Of a DNA stretch of 35,292 nucleotides, positions 23,599-31,555 are shown in pieces. Origin of the DNA: CANJSG01 sp038203875. GTDB taxonomy: Bacteria > Verrucomicrobiota > Verrucomicrobiia > Limisphaerales > CANJSG01. Where the stretch lies: the NCBI GenBank assembly GCA_038203875.1, contig JBBRDN010000022.1, positions 1 through 35,292 on the forward strand, written 5' to 3'. Below the pieces are notes generated by a model. The model was not told the DNA's origin. It searched no databases and saw only the letters and a program-made list of their open reading frames with translations. A program made the position numbers and the translations under genes. Within the stretch, counting starts at the first letter, position 1. Every line of letters begins with the position of its first letter.

Positions 23599-24522
23599 TC
23601 AAGTCAGCGTCACGCCCATCGCCTGCGCCTTGCGGATCAACGCGTCGGCCATGTCGCTGGGGGTCACGGCGACTTCGATCCCGCATTCTTCAAACACCGC
23701 GATCTTGGCGGCCGCGGTGTCCTCGGCCCCGCCGATGACGGCACCGGCGTGGCCCATACGGCGTCCAGCGGGTGCGGTGGCTCCGGCGATGAAGCCTGCG
23801 ACGGGCTTCTTGCAGTTCGCCTTGATCCAACGCGCGGCCTCGCCTTCGGCGCTGCCGCCGATCTCGCCGATCATTATGATGCCGACCGTTTCCGGGTCGT
23901 CATTGAAGAGCTTCACCACGTCGAGGTGCGACGTGCCGTTGACCGGATCGCCACCGATGCCGACGCAGGTGCTCTGGCCAATGCCTTTGCTGGTGAGCTG
24001 GAAGACGGCCTCGTAGGTCAGCGTGCCGGAGCGGGAGACGACGCCCACGCGGCCCTTCTTGTGGATGTAGCCGGGAGCGATGCCGATGCGGCAACCGCCC
24101 TTGGAATTCTCACCCGTGCCGGGGGTCACGACTCCGGGGCAATTCGGCCCGACCAGCCGGGTCTTGCTGCCCTGCATGGCGCGCTTCACGCGGATCATGT
24201 CCTTCACCGGAATGCCCTCGGTGATGGCCACGGCGAGTTCGAGTCCGGCCGCGACGCCTTCGAGGATGGCGTCACCGGCGAACGGCGGCGGCACGAAGAT
24301 GGCGGAGACGGTCGCTCCGGTTTCGCGAGCGGCGTCGGCCACGGAGTTGAAGATGGGCACGCGTTTGCCGGCGTGCTCGAAAAACTGTCCGCCCTTGCCG
24401 GGCGTGACACCGGCGACGACCTGGGTGCCGTAGTCGATGGAGAGCTTGGCGTGACGACCACCGAAGTCGCCGGTGATGCCTTGGACGAGGATCTTGGTTT
24501 GGGGGGTGACGAGGATGGCCAT
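23599..24522 (-). CDS. sucD: Succinate-CoA ligase (ADP-forming), alpha subunit
   Basis: A 307-residue SucD of the TCA cycle, which interconverts succinyl-CoA and succinate with ADP or GDP phosphorylation. The CoA-binding fold opens with ILVQGITGDFGG, and the phosphorylated His is His258 in RRMGHAGAVIGG. GEIGGSAEGEAARWI is also typical. Compared with E. coli SucD, about seven extra residues (TGENSKGG region, about 135-142) lie between TPG and CRIGIAPG. It follows the VOC gene by 21 bases and is the last gene of the sucC-VOC-sucD unit. Confidence 0.97.
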   Translation of the reverse strand: MAILVTPQTKILVQGITGDFGGRHAKLSIDYGTQVVAGVTPGKGGQFFEHAGKRVPIFNSVADAARETGATVSAIFVPPPFAGDAILEGVAAGLELAVAITEGIPVKDMIRVKRAMQGSKTRLVGPNCPGVVTPGTGENSKGGCRIGIAPGYIHKKGRVGVVSRSGTLTYEAVFQLTSKGIGQSTCVGIGGDPVNGTSHLDVVKLFNDDPETVGIIMIGEIGGSAEGEAARWIKANCKKPVAGFIAGATAPAGRRMGHAGAVIGGAEDTAAAKIAVFEECGIEVAVTPSDMADALIRKAQAMGVTLT

Positions 24523-24543
24523 GGGAAAATCAGTTAAATGAAA

Positions 24544-24933
24544 TCAGCAAACCGGCAGCTTCACCTGCTTGCGTTGGTGGATGCCGACGGTGTTGCCGTC
24601 GGGGTCGAAGATAAACGCCATCTGGCAGACGGGAGTGGGGAACGGCTCCATTTTGAAGCGGACGTTCTTAGACTTCAGATCGGCGATGGCGGCGGCGAAG
24701 TCCGTGACCTCAAGGCCCACCGAGCATCCGTCCGACGTAGGGTTCCACCCTGGAGCCGTGCCAATGGATAGGGTTCCGGAACCGATATCATACTCCGTCC
24801 ATTGCATCCCGCCGGGTTCGCCGACGACGTAGGTGGCCTTCAAGCCAAGCACGCCTTCGTAGAAATCACGGGCGCGAGCCATGTCGGTCACGGGATAACA
24901 GGAGAAGGCGATTTCGGAGACTTGAATGCTCAT
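24544..24933 (-). CDS. VOC (glyoxalase/bleomycin-resistance) superfamily protein
   Basis: A 129-residue single-domain VOC protein with two beta-alpha-beta units: DMARARDFYEGVLGLKATY in the first, EVTDFAAAIADLKSKNVRF and FIFDPDGNTVGIHQ in the second. The metal-binding His of the first strand and the Glu of the last strand of classical glyoxalase I are not evident, so a glyoxalase I activity is doubtful. It lies inside the succinyl-CoA synthetase unit, 11 bases after sucC and 21 before sucD, and must be co-transcribed with them. Function unknown. Confidence 0.85.
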   Translation of the reverse strand: MSIQVSEIAFSCYPVTDMARARDFYEGVLGLKATYVVGEPGGMQWTEYDIGSGTLSIGTAPGWNPTSDGCSVGLEVTDFAAAIADLKSKNVRFKMEPFPTPVCQMAFIFDPDGNTVGIHQRKQVKLPVC

Positions 24934-24944
24934 GACGCAGTCGT

Positions 24945-26126
24945 TTAGGCGACGAGTTTGACGATTTTCTGGGCCGCGTCGGCCATGGTGCTGCCGGAGA
25001 CGAGGGATAGGCCGGAGGCGTCGAGCGTGGCTTTGCCGGCGGCGACGTTGTTGCCTTCGAGACGGACGACGAGCGGGAGCTTGAGTCCGACTTCCTTGAC
25101 GGCTTCCACGATGCCGGTGGCGATCACGTTGCAGTCCATGATGCCGCCGAAGATGTTCACGAAGATGCCCTTCACGTTCGGGTCGCCGAGGATGATCTTA
25201 AAGGCCGCCACGACTTGGTCCTTGGATGCCCCGCCGCCGACATCGAGGAAGTTGGCCGGATTGCCGCCGAAGTGTTTGATGATGTCCATCGTGCTCATGG
25301 CGAGGCCGGCGCCGTTGACGAGGCAGGCGATGTTGCCGTCGAGCGCGATGTAGCTGAGGCCGAACTTGGAGGCTTCGATCTCCTTCGAGTCCTCCTCGTT
25401 CAGGTCGCGCAGGGCGACGATCTCGGGGTGGCGGTAGAGCGCGTTGTCGTCGAAGGACACCTTGGCATCGAGGGCCAGAACCTGGTCGTCGGGCGTGGTG
25501 ATGAGGGGATTCACCTCGATCATCGCAGCGTCCGTCTCCCAATACATCGTCCACAGGCTGCGGATGAGCTTGGCGGCGTTCTTGGCCTCGGTGGGGTTGA
25601 AGCCGAGCTTGAAGACGAGTTCGCGGACCTGGAAGTCGGCCAGACCGTAGGCGGGATCGACGTGGACCTTATGTATCTTCTCTGCAGCGTTGTGGGCGAC
25701 GGTCTCGATCTCCACGCCGCCTTCGGTCGAGGCCACGATGACGGGCTTGGAGGTGGCGCGGTCGAGAAGGATGGCGAGGTAGTATTCCTTTTTGATGTCG
25801 CTCGCGACCGTGAAGTAGACGGTCTGGACCTTGCGACCGGAGGGGCCGGTCTGGGCGGTGACGAGGGTCTTGCCGAGCATGTTGCCCGCCATCTCCTTGG
25901 CGTCGTGCTTGGACTTGGTGAACTTCACGCCACCCTTGAAGCCGTCGGTGAAAGTGCCCTTGCCTCGCCCGCCGGCGTGGATTTGGGACTTCACCATTGT
26001 CGGACCTTCGGGGAGTTGCGCCAACGCAGTGACAAAGTCGTCCGGCGTCTTGGCGGCGGTGCCTTTGGGGACGGGGACGCCGTATTTCTCGAAAAGGGCC
26101 TTGGCTTGAAACTCGTGGATGTTCAT
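24945..26126 (-). CDS. sucC: Succinate-CoA ligase, beta subunit
   Basis: A 393-residue SucC with the ATP-grasp domain at the N terminus (MNIHEFQAKALFEKYGVPVP, then VKSQIHAGGRGKGTF) and the ligase domain at the C terminus (GNIACLVNGAGLAMSTMDII, GGNPANFLDVGGGA, GIFVNIFGGIMDCNVIA). It works as a heterodimer or heterotetramer with SucD. Length fits the family. It is separated from gltA by an intrinsic terminator, so it should have its own promoter, which I could not place. Confidence 0.97.
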   Translation of the reverse strand: MNIHEFQAKALFEKYGVPVPKGTAAKTPDDFVTALAQLPEGPTMVKSQIHAGGRGKGTFTDGFKGGVKFTKSKHDAKEMAGNMLGKTLVTAQTGPSGRKVQTVYFTVASDIKKEYYLAILLDRATSKPVIVASTEGGVEIETVAHNAAEKIHKVHVDPAYGLADFQVRELVFKLGFNPTEAKNAAKLIRSLWTMYWETDAAMIEVNPLITTPDDQVLALDAKVSFDDNALYRHPEIVALRDLNEEDSKEIEASKFGLSYIALDGNIACLVNGAGLAMSTMDIIKHFGGNPANFLDVGGGASKDQVVAAFKIILGDPNVKGIFVNIFGGIMDCNVIATGIVEAVKEVGLKLPLVVRLEGNNVAAGKATLDASGLSLVSGSTMADAAQKIVKLVA

Positions 26127-26154
26127 CTGGAAAGTAAGTTGTCTCTCGTCCGTA

Positions 26155-26190
26155 AAGACGAAGGCGGACCTTCCGGCCCGCCTTCGTCTT
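26155..26190 (-). terminator. Intrinsic terminator after gltA
   Basis: A perfect 13-base stem (26155-26167 with 26178-26190) around a 10-base loop that can itself pair further. Read on the minus strand it lies 12 bases past the gltA stop and ends in CGTCTTTACG, with only a short T tract. It separates gltA from sucC. Confidence 0.7.
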
Positions 26191-26202
26191 CTTCAAATTG
26201 AA

Positions 26203-27345
26203 TCAGCGCTGCGCAATCGGCGTGACCTTTAACCCAACCGCCCCGGTGTAGACCGATTGCGGCCGGATGAGGCGGTTGTCGGCGAGCTGTTCAAGCACGT
26301 GCGCCGTCCAACCGCTGGTGCGGGCGATGGCGAAGATGGGGGTGAACAGATCGGTCGGAATGCCGAGGCTGAAGTAGACCGTCGCGCGGTAGAAATCGAC
26401 GTTCGCGTGGAGGTTCTTCTTCGCGAGCATCAACTCGGCTATGTGCTCGGACATCTGGATCCACTTCGGGTCGCCGAGCTTGGCGGACAGGACGAGTGCC
26501 ATGCGCTTGAGATGCGGCGCCCGGGGATCGAGCACTTTGTAGACACGATGGCCGATACCCATGATCTTCCGCTTCTGGGCGAGGCTTTCCTCGACAAAGT
26601 GGTCCACCTTATCCAACGAGCCGATCTCTTGGAGCATCTTGATCACGCCCTCGTTGGCGCCGCCATGGAGGGGTCCCTTGAGAGTGCCGATCGCGGTCGT
26701 GATCGCCGAATACATGTCCGACAGCGTGGCGATGGTGACGCGCGCGCTGAAGGTGGAGGCGTTCATGCCGTGGTCCGCATGGAGGACGTAGCAAAGGTCG
26801 ATCGTGTTCTCTTTTTCGGCGGAGGGTTTCACACCGTCGACCATGTAGAGGAAGTTCGCCGCCTCGCCGAGGGTTGGATCAGGCGCGACCAAGGAGAGAC
26901 CCTGACGCGCCCGGTGGAAGTAGGCCGTGATGACCGGAATCTGGGCGATGAGGCGGAGGGCCTTGCGGCGCTGGGCGTCCATCGTGTCGACGTCCGCCGT
27001 CGTGTCATAACAGCCCAGGGCGCTCACGCCGGTGCGGATGGCGTGCATCGGCGGGCAATCCTTGGGCAGCTTGGTCACCAGATCGATCACGCCCCGGGGA
27101 ATGTCGCGGAACCCGGCCAACGTCGCCTTCAGCTCGGCCAACTCCTTCGTGTTCGGGAGGTGGTTGTGGTGGAGGAGATGGACGACTTCCTCGTATGAAA
27201 CCTTGCCGGCAAGCTCGTTGATGTCGTAGCCGCAGTAGATCAACTGCCCGATGTCGCCCCGCACGTCGCTCAACCGCGTGTTCGCGGCGATGACGCCTTC
27301 GAGTCCTTTGGCGGCGGCAGTTGGGGAGGCGTCGGGCGTGGTCAT
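26203..27345 (-). CDS. gltA: Citrate synthase
   Basis: A 380-residue citrate synthase, which condenses acetyl-CoA with oxaloacetate. Catalytic and substrate residues are visible: HADHGMNAST, LHGGANEGV, GIGHRVYK and HANVDFYRA (catalytic Asp). At 380 residues it is of the short dimeric type without the NADH-binding extension of E. coli GltA. 2-methylcitrate synthase is the usual alternative, but there are no prp genes nearby and TCA genes follow. Together with sucC and sucD it forms a TCA block. Confidence 0.95.
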   Translation of the reverse strand: MTTPDASPTAAAKGLEGVIAANTRLSDVRGDIGQLIYCGYDINELAGKVSYEEVVHLLHHNHLPNTKELAELKATLAGFRDIPRGVIDLVTKLPKDCPPMHAIRTGVSALGCYDTTADVDTMDAQRRKALRLIAQIPVITAYFHRARQGLSLVAPDPTLGEAANFLYMVDGVKPSAEKENTIDLCYVLHADHGMNASTFSARVTIATLSDMYSAITTAIGTLKGPLHGGANEGVIKMLQEIGSLDKVDHFVEESLAQKRKIMGIGHRVYKVLDPRAPHLKRMALVLSAKLGDPKWIQMSEHIAELMLAKKNLHANVDFYRATVYFSLGIPTDLFTPIFAIARTSGWTAHVLEQLADNRLIRPQSVYTGAVGLKVTPIAQR

Positions 27346-27531
27346 GGCTGGTTGAAAATGGCTTCCGGATAATGGCGAATGAAAGGCTGGCGCAACTTAG
27401 TAACCGGGTATGGACCGGTCAACGGGTTTCCCCTTTCGTGCCCAGTTTCAGGCAATCTTCTGCCGACAATCAGGCCCGCTGCGGCAATTCGCTTGAATGC
27501 CGGACGCGCCGGCACTTCAAATCCAGCGCCC

Positions 27532-28518
27532 ATGAGACACCTCCTCGCCCTGATCCTGCTGCTGGCCGGGGGAGTCGCGTCTCTCGATGGGGCCTCGTTC
27601 ACGGCCAGCTACGACACCGTGACCATCAGCGGCCGTCCCTACGCGGCAGTGAGGGACTGGGCGAAACCCAACGGCCTCGAGCTGAAATGGCTTCAACGGG
27701 ACAAGGCCGCATCGCTCATCGGCGCCTTCGGAAGGATCACCCTCGAAGCCGACTCCCGGTGGATCGAGGTCAACGGCGTCCGCATCACCCTGTCGTTCCC
27801 CATCGCCTTGAAGTCGGGCCAGCTCCACATCACTCCTTCGGACATTTCCAACCACCTGACCCCCCTGCTGTATCCGCGCAAGATGAGCGACGGCGCCAAG
27901 ATCCGAACGATCTGCCTGGACCCCGGCCACGGAGGCAAAGACCCCGGCAACACCGAGGGTTCCCGACGGGAAAAGGACTACACCCTGCTTCTTGGCCGGG
28001 AAGTGCAGGCGCAACTGGAGAAAGCCGGCTACAAGGTGATCGCCACCCGCAACCGTGACGAATTCCCTGAACTCGACGAACGGCCGGCCTACGCGAACAA
28101 GCGCAAGGCCGACCTGTTCGTCAGCCTGCACTTCAACTCGGCCTCCGCGACATCCGCGTCCGGCATCGAGGTCTTTTGCCTGACCCCGGCCGGTGCCCCG
28201 TCGAGCCACGCGCGACCCGAGGGCTACAACGGCAGTTCACTCCCCGGAAACCGGAACGACAGCCAGAACATGCTCCTCGCCTACCAGATCCAGAAGAGCG
28301 TGGTGAAGGAGACCAAGGCGGAAGACCGGGGAATCGTGCGCGCCCGTTTCGCGGTCTTGAAGACGGCCACCATGCCGGCGGTGCTCGTCGAAGGCGGATT
28401 CATGACCAATCCCACCGAAGGCAGACGCATCTACGACCCGGCCTATCGCAAGACCCTCGCCAAGGGCATCGTCGACGGCGTCAAGGCCTACGCGAAGCTC
28501 GTCGAGCGGCCGGACTAG
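27532..28518 (+). CDS. N-acetylmuramoyl-L-alanine amidase (Amidase_3)
   Basis: A 328-residue exported zinc amidase that cuts the bond between MurNAc and the stem peptide. A signal peptide covers 1-20 (ending SLDGA). Residues about 22-118 form a copper-amine-oxidase-N-like beta domain (SYDTVTISGRPYAAVRDWA). The Amidase_3 catalytic domain has zinc ligands His133 (DPGHGG), Glu147 and His200 (SLHFNS) and the catalytic Glu287 (VEGGFMTN). The ATG at 27532 starts the leader; upstream frame to 27379 has no leader. It is likely to act in cell separation or wall turnover. Confidence 0.95.
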   Translation: MRHLLALILLLAGGVASLDGASFTASYDTVTISGRPYAAVRDWAKPNGLELKWLQRDKAASLIGAFGRITLEADSRWIEVNGVRITLSFPIALKSGQLHITPSDISNHLTPLLYPRKMSDGAKIRTICLDPGHGGKDPGNTEGSRREKDYTLLLGREVQAQLEKAGYKVIATRNRDEFPELDERPAYANKRKADLFVSLHFNSASATSASGIEVFCLTPAGAPSSHARPEGYNGSSLPGNRNDSQNMLLAYQIQKSVVKETKAEDRGIVRARFAVLKTATMPAVLVEGGFMTNPTEGRRIYDPAYRKTLAKGIVDGVKAYAKLVERPD

Positions 28519-28536
28519 GTCCCGCCGCTGTTCCCG

Positions 28537-29451
28537 TTACGGGACGAGGTAGGTTCGAATCCCTTCTTCGAACCGGCCGAAGTCCAAGCGGAAGTCCGCC
28601 TTGGCCCTTGCGGCGTCGCCGACGTTGTCCTCCTCCAGCATCAGCAACTGGTCACAGGTCAACGGAGAAGCCCGGCGAAGAATCGCGGGAAATACGCTCT
28701 CCATGACCCTTGCCTGCAATCGAGCCAGCGGCATCGGGAGGTGAACAACCAGGCGGCGGCGGCCGAGGGCTTTCAGGATGAGCCCGAGGATCTCGACGAA
28801 GCGGAAGCGTTCATCGCCGCACAGATCGTAGGTTTGCCCAACGCTGGCGGGCGTTGTCAGCGCACCCACGAAAGCCATTGCGACTTGTTCGACATGGATC
28901 GGCTGCATCAGGCCGGCGCCCGATCCCATCACAGGCAGGATCGGCGACCATCGCGACATTTTGGCGAACAAACCGACCAGTCCGTCACCGGGCCCATAAA
29001 CGATCGATGGCCGGAAGATCGTCCAATCAAGCCCGCTGGCTCGCACCAATTCTTCGGCCGCCCATTTGGTCTGATGATAACGTGCCCGCGCGTTCGGCCG
29101 CGTGCCGAGCGCACTCATCTGCACCCATCGCCGCACCCCAGAGCGCGTGGCCGCGTCCAACAACCGTCGCGTCGCGCCGACATGGGCCTCCTCAAAGGTG
29201 TTCCGCCCGATCTCGCTGATGATACCGACGAGATGGATCACGGCGTCGACGCCGGCCACGGCCGCGTTCAACGCCGTTTCGTCATGGATGTCGCCCGCGA
29301 CCAGAACCGCTTTCAGATCGGCGGCCAAAGCCCGGGCCTTGCCCGACTCCACGTCGCGCACCAGCACGCGCGGTTCATGGCCGGCGGCGACAAGCCGCCG
29401 CACCACGTTTCGGCCGATGAACCCGGTTCCGCCAGTGACGAGGACCTTCAT
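28537..29451 (-). CDS. NDUFA9-like NAD(P)-binding protein (extended/atypical SDR)
   Basis: A 304-residue atypical short-chain dehydrogenase with a Rossmann motif GGTGFIGRNV at 7-16 and VIHLVGIISE. It lacks a clean YxxxK at the usual site (ARYHQTKWAAEELV has Tyr-x-x-x-Lys). The pattern is that of the complex I NDUFA9-like or NmrA-like group, which often bind NADPH without a known reaction. The true start is 29451, where it overlaps the DUF2256 gene stop (29448-29451), so the two are co-translated. Function unknown; a quinone or flavin-related role is only a guess. Confidence 0.85.
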   Translation of the reverse strand: MKVLVTGGTGFIGRNVVRRLVAAGHEPRVLVRDVESGKARALAADLKAVLVAGDIHDETALNAAVAGVDAVIHLVGIISEIGRNTFEEAHVGATRRLLDAATRSGVRRWVQMSALGTRPNARARYHQTKWAAEELVRASGLDWTIFRPSIVYGPGDGLVGLFAKMSRWSPILPVMGSGAGLMQPIHVEQVAMAFVGALTTPASVGQTYDLCGDERFRFVEILGLILKALGRRRLVVHLPMPLARLQARVMESVFPAILRRASPLTCDQLLMLEEDNVGDAARAKADFRLDFGRFEEGIRTYLVP

Positions 29452-29585
29452 GCGCGACGACGTTTGCATCCTTCACTGCAAAAGCGAACTTCCGCCCAGC
29501 ATCGTTCCCATTTCTTCCGCCATTCGAACGGCCGTCCGCACGCCTCACAGGGTTTGGTCGGTAGCTGGCCTTTGCGCCATTTCAT
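29448..29585 (-). CDS. DUF2256 small zinc-finger-like protein
   Basis: A 45-residue protein with the DUF2256 signature: LPTKPCEACGRPFEWRKKW followed by CSEGCKRRR. The CxxC (residues 13-16) and CxxxC (36-40) pairs should bind one zinc. DUF2256 genes occur widely in bacteria beside oxidoreductases or FAD-linked genes; function unknown. The stop overlaps the NDUFA9-like start by four bases. The ATG at 29585 gives the family length; longer open frames upstream are out of family. Confidence 0.88.
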   Translation of the reverse strand: MKWRKGQLPTKPCEACGRPFEWRKKWERCWAEVRFCSEGCKRRRA

Positions 29586-29692
29586 GACCAAATGGGTAGC
29601 TGCTCGTTCCCAGCACGCAACTGTCGTCAGCCCAGCGGCCGGTCCAACGCATGTTTTGCAACCCACGCCACCCGGACTATCCTCCCATCGCC

Positions 29693-29974
29693 ATGCCGTC
29701 CGACCCATCCCAAAAAACAAAACCGACCACGCGTTCGACCGAGGAGACCATGCTCGGATTGATCTGGGTGATGGAATGGTCGTTGGCGCTCGGCTTCGGC
29801 GTGTTGGCGGCGGCGACCGCCGGGGTGAAGAAACTGTGGGAGGACCATTCGATGGTCTTCAGCATCTGGGTCATCATTGCTCCGGCCTTCGTGGTGACGC
29901 TGAACTGGCTCTTCTGGCGACACGTGAAAAGGAAGATCGCCCGCGAAGGCGTAAAACTCCAGCGACAGAAGTAA
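29693..29974 (+). CDS. Small membrane protein, two predicted helices
   Basis: A 93-residue protein with two membrane segments (about 20-44, LGLIWVMEWSLALGFGVLAAA, and about 56-78, MVFSIWVIIAPAFVVTLNWLFW) and basic C terminus (KRKIAREGVKLQRQK). I do not recognise a family. It is divergent from DUF2256 and convergent with the methyltransferase gene, so it stands as a single-gene unit. The ATG at 29693 is preferred to an upstream one at 29651 because it leaves the short polar N terminus. Confidence 0.65.
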   Translation: MPSDPSQKTKPTTRSTEETMLGLIWVMEWSLALGFGVLAAATAGVKKLWEDHSMVFSIWVIIAPAFVVTLNWLFWRHVKRKIAREGVKLQRQK

Positions 29975-29992
29975 TCGACGAACGGCCCTTGA

Positions 29993-30691
29993 TCAGGCGG
30001 AAAGCTTCGCCACCACCCGGACTTCCCGACCGGGCTTTAGGACGTGGGCGATGCGGCGGATGAATCGAAATCCCCTTTCGCCCAGCTTGAATCGCAGTGC
30101 CTGCACGGCCGCCCAACGGTCGTAGCCGAACTCTCCGATCCCGGCCGACTCGACGTTCCATCCGCACTCGGTCACCAGCGCCGCCAGTGTCTGCGCGTTC
30201 CACGAAAAGAGATGATGGTTCGGCTCCGCAGGATCGAACCACCGGTAACGTCGCTCGATCTCATACGGCACATGCAGCAGCAACGTCCCGGCAGGTTTCA
30301 ACACACGGGACAACGCCCTCAACGTGGCGGCCGGATCAATCACATGTTCGAGCGCATGATGGCAGATGACCACGTCGGCGACGCGATCCGAAACCGCCTC
30401 AAGCGAGCCACAAAACTCAATGCCCGCCTGGGCAAGGTCCTCGCCAAGGAACTCCGCGACATCGACGCCGATCCGCCTCATGCATTGAAGAGAACGGAGG
30501 TTCCATCCCGCGCCGACCCCGAACTCCAGCACGACATCATCTCGACGAACGAAGGGCTGCAATTTGTCGGCCCGCAACCGCGTGACCCACGACAACGTGC
30601 CGGACGACAAACCGCGCTTGACCTCGTGATAACGCCGACCGGCGTCGTCGCGGTAGTGGTCGGCGGTTTGCTTGGAAGGTTCCGGAGCCAT
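29993..30691 (-). CDS. Class I SAM-dependent methyltransferase
   Basis: A 232-residue methyltransferase. Motif I VLEFGVGAGWN, a post-I DV pair (GVDVAEF) and motif IV VADVVICHHALEHV are visible, with LKPAGTLLLHVPYEIE. The C terminus (residues about 185-232) is basic, and a small molecule or sugar-lipid substrate would fit. The acceptor is unknown. It follows phzF with only four bases between, so they share a transcript. The start at 30691 is chosen because the upstream part of the frame lies inside phzF. Confidence 0.85.
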   Translation of the reverse strand: MAPEPSKQTADHYRDDAGRRYHEVKRGLSSGTLSWVTRLRADKLQPFVRRDDVVLEFGVGAGWNLRSLQCMRRIGVDVAEFLGEDLAQAGIEFCGSLEAVSDRVADVVICHHALEHVIDPAATLRALSRVLKPAGTLLLHVPYEIERRYRWFDPAEPNHHLFSWNAQTLAALVTECGWNVESAGIGEFGYDRWAAVQALRFKLGERGFRFIRRIAHVLKPGREVRVVAKLSA

Positions 30692-30695
30692 CGCG

Positions 30696-31487
30696 TCAGA
30701 CCAGGAGTTCACCACGCAGGACCGTGACGGCCTTGCCGAGTAGTTTGGTGCGATCGCCCGCATGAACCACGCGCACCAGCCCGCCCCGGGCCGATGCCTG
30801 CCAACCAGCGAGCTCGCGACGCCCCAACTTGCCGGCCCAATAGGGCGCGAGTGCGCAATGCGCCGAACCCGTGACAGGATCCTCATCAACTCCCGAAGCC
30901 GGCGCAAAGAAACGTGACACGAAGTCGACACCAAGATCATCCGACACCGCGGTGACGATGATTCCGCGGGACTTCACGCCACGTAGCCGATGCAGATCCG
31001 GAGCCATCGAACGGACCCCCTCCGCATCATCGATCTCCACGAACCAATCAAAGCGTGTCCGTCCCACATAGGTCGCGCTGACTCCGAGCGCTTCAACCAA
31101 TCCCGCCGGAGGCGCCTCAACCACCGGCGGTGTCGTCGGGAAATCCAGCTCGATCCATCCGTCCCGCTGATCCGCCGTCAGCAAGCCGCTGCGAGTTTGG
31201 AAACGCGCGGATGTATCGGCCGGTTGATGGTCACACGTCCAGAGGACGTGGGCGCTTGCGAGTGTCGCGTGGCCGCACAGATCCACTTCCACGCTCGGCG
31301 TGAACCATCGCAGGTTCCAGCCGCCGTCGATGGGATGAAGGAACGCCGTTTCCGCAAGGTTCATCTCCCGCGCAATGAGCTGCATCCGCGCATCGGGAAT
31401 CGGCGCGTCGAGAACGCAGACGGCGGCGGGATTGCCGCGGAACGGTTCATCGGTGAAGGCGTCGACCGTGAGGATGCTTTGCGACAT
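30696..31487 (-). CDS. PhzF-family isomerase-like protein
   Basis: A 263-residue PhzF/diaminopimelate-epimerase fold protein. The catalytic Glu46 is in the NLAETAF motif, and GNPAAV, DLCGHATLASAHVL and EDPVTGSAHCALAPYW are typical. Members catalyse proton shifts on cyclic or aromatic precursors. There are no phenazine genes here. It is flanked by an EboD-type cyclase 68 bases upstream and the methyltransferase downstream. Confidence 0.92.
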   Translation of the reverse strand: MSQSILTVDAFTDEPFRGNPAAVCVLDAPIPDARMQLIAREMNLAETAFLHPIDGGWNLRWFTPSVEVDLCGHATLASAHVLWTCDHQPADTSARFQTRSGLLTADQRDGWIELDFPTTPPVVEAPPAGLVEALGVSATYVGRTRFDWFVEIDDAEGVRSMAPDLHRLRGVKSRGIIVTAVSDDLGVDFVSRFFAPASGVDEDPVTGSAHCALAPYWAGKLGRRELAGWQASARGGLVRVVHAGDRTKLLGKAVTVLRGELLV

Positions 31488-31555
31488 GGGAGACAACAAA
31501 TCCGGGGAAACCGTAGGCCCCGCCTCCACTGCCGGCCAGACCGATTCGTCCGCCA

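Noticed and set aside
24544..24933. Annotation of the VOC protein as methylmalonyl-CoA epimerase or glyoxalase I
   Set aside because: The metal ligands expected for these enzymes are not evident, and location beside sucCD alone is not enough.
28519..28545. GTCCCG/CGGGAC hairpin between the convergent amidase and NDUFA9-like genes, as a terminator
   Set aside because: It overlaps the stop codon of one gene and has no T tract on either strand.
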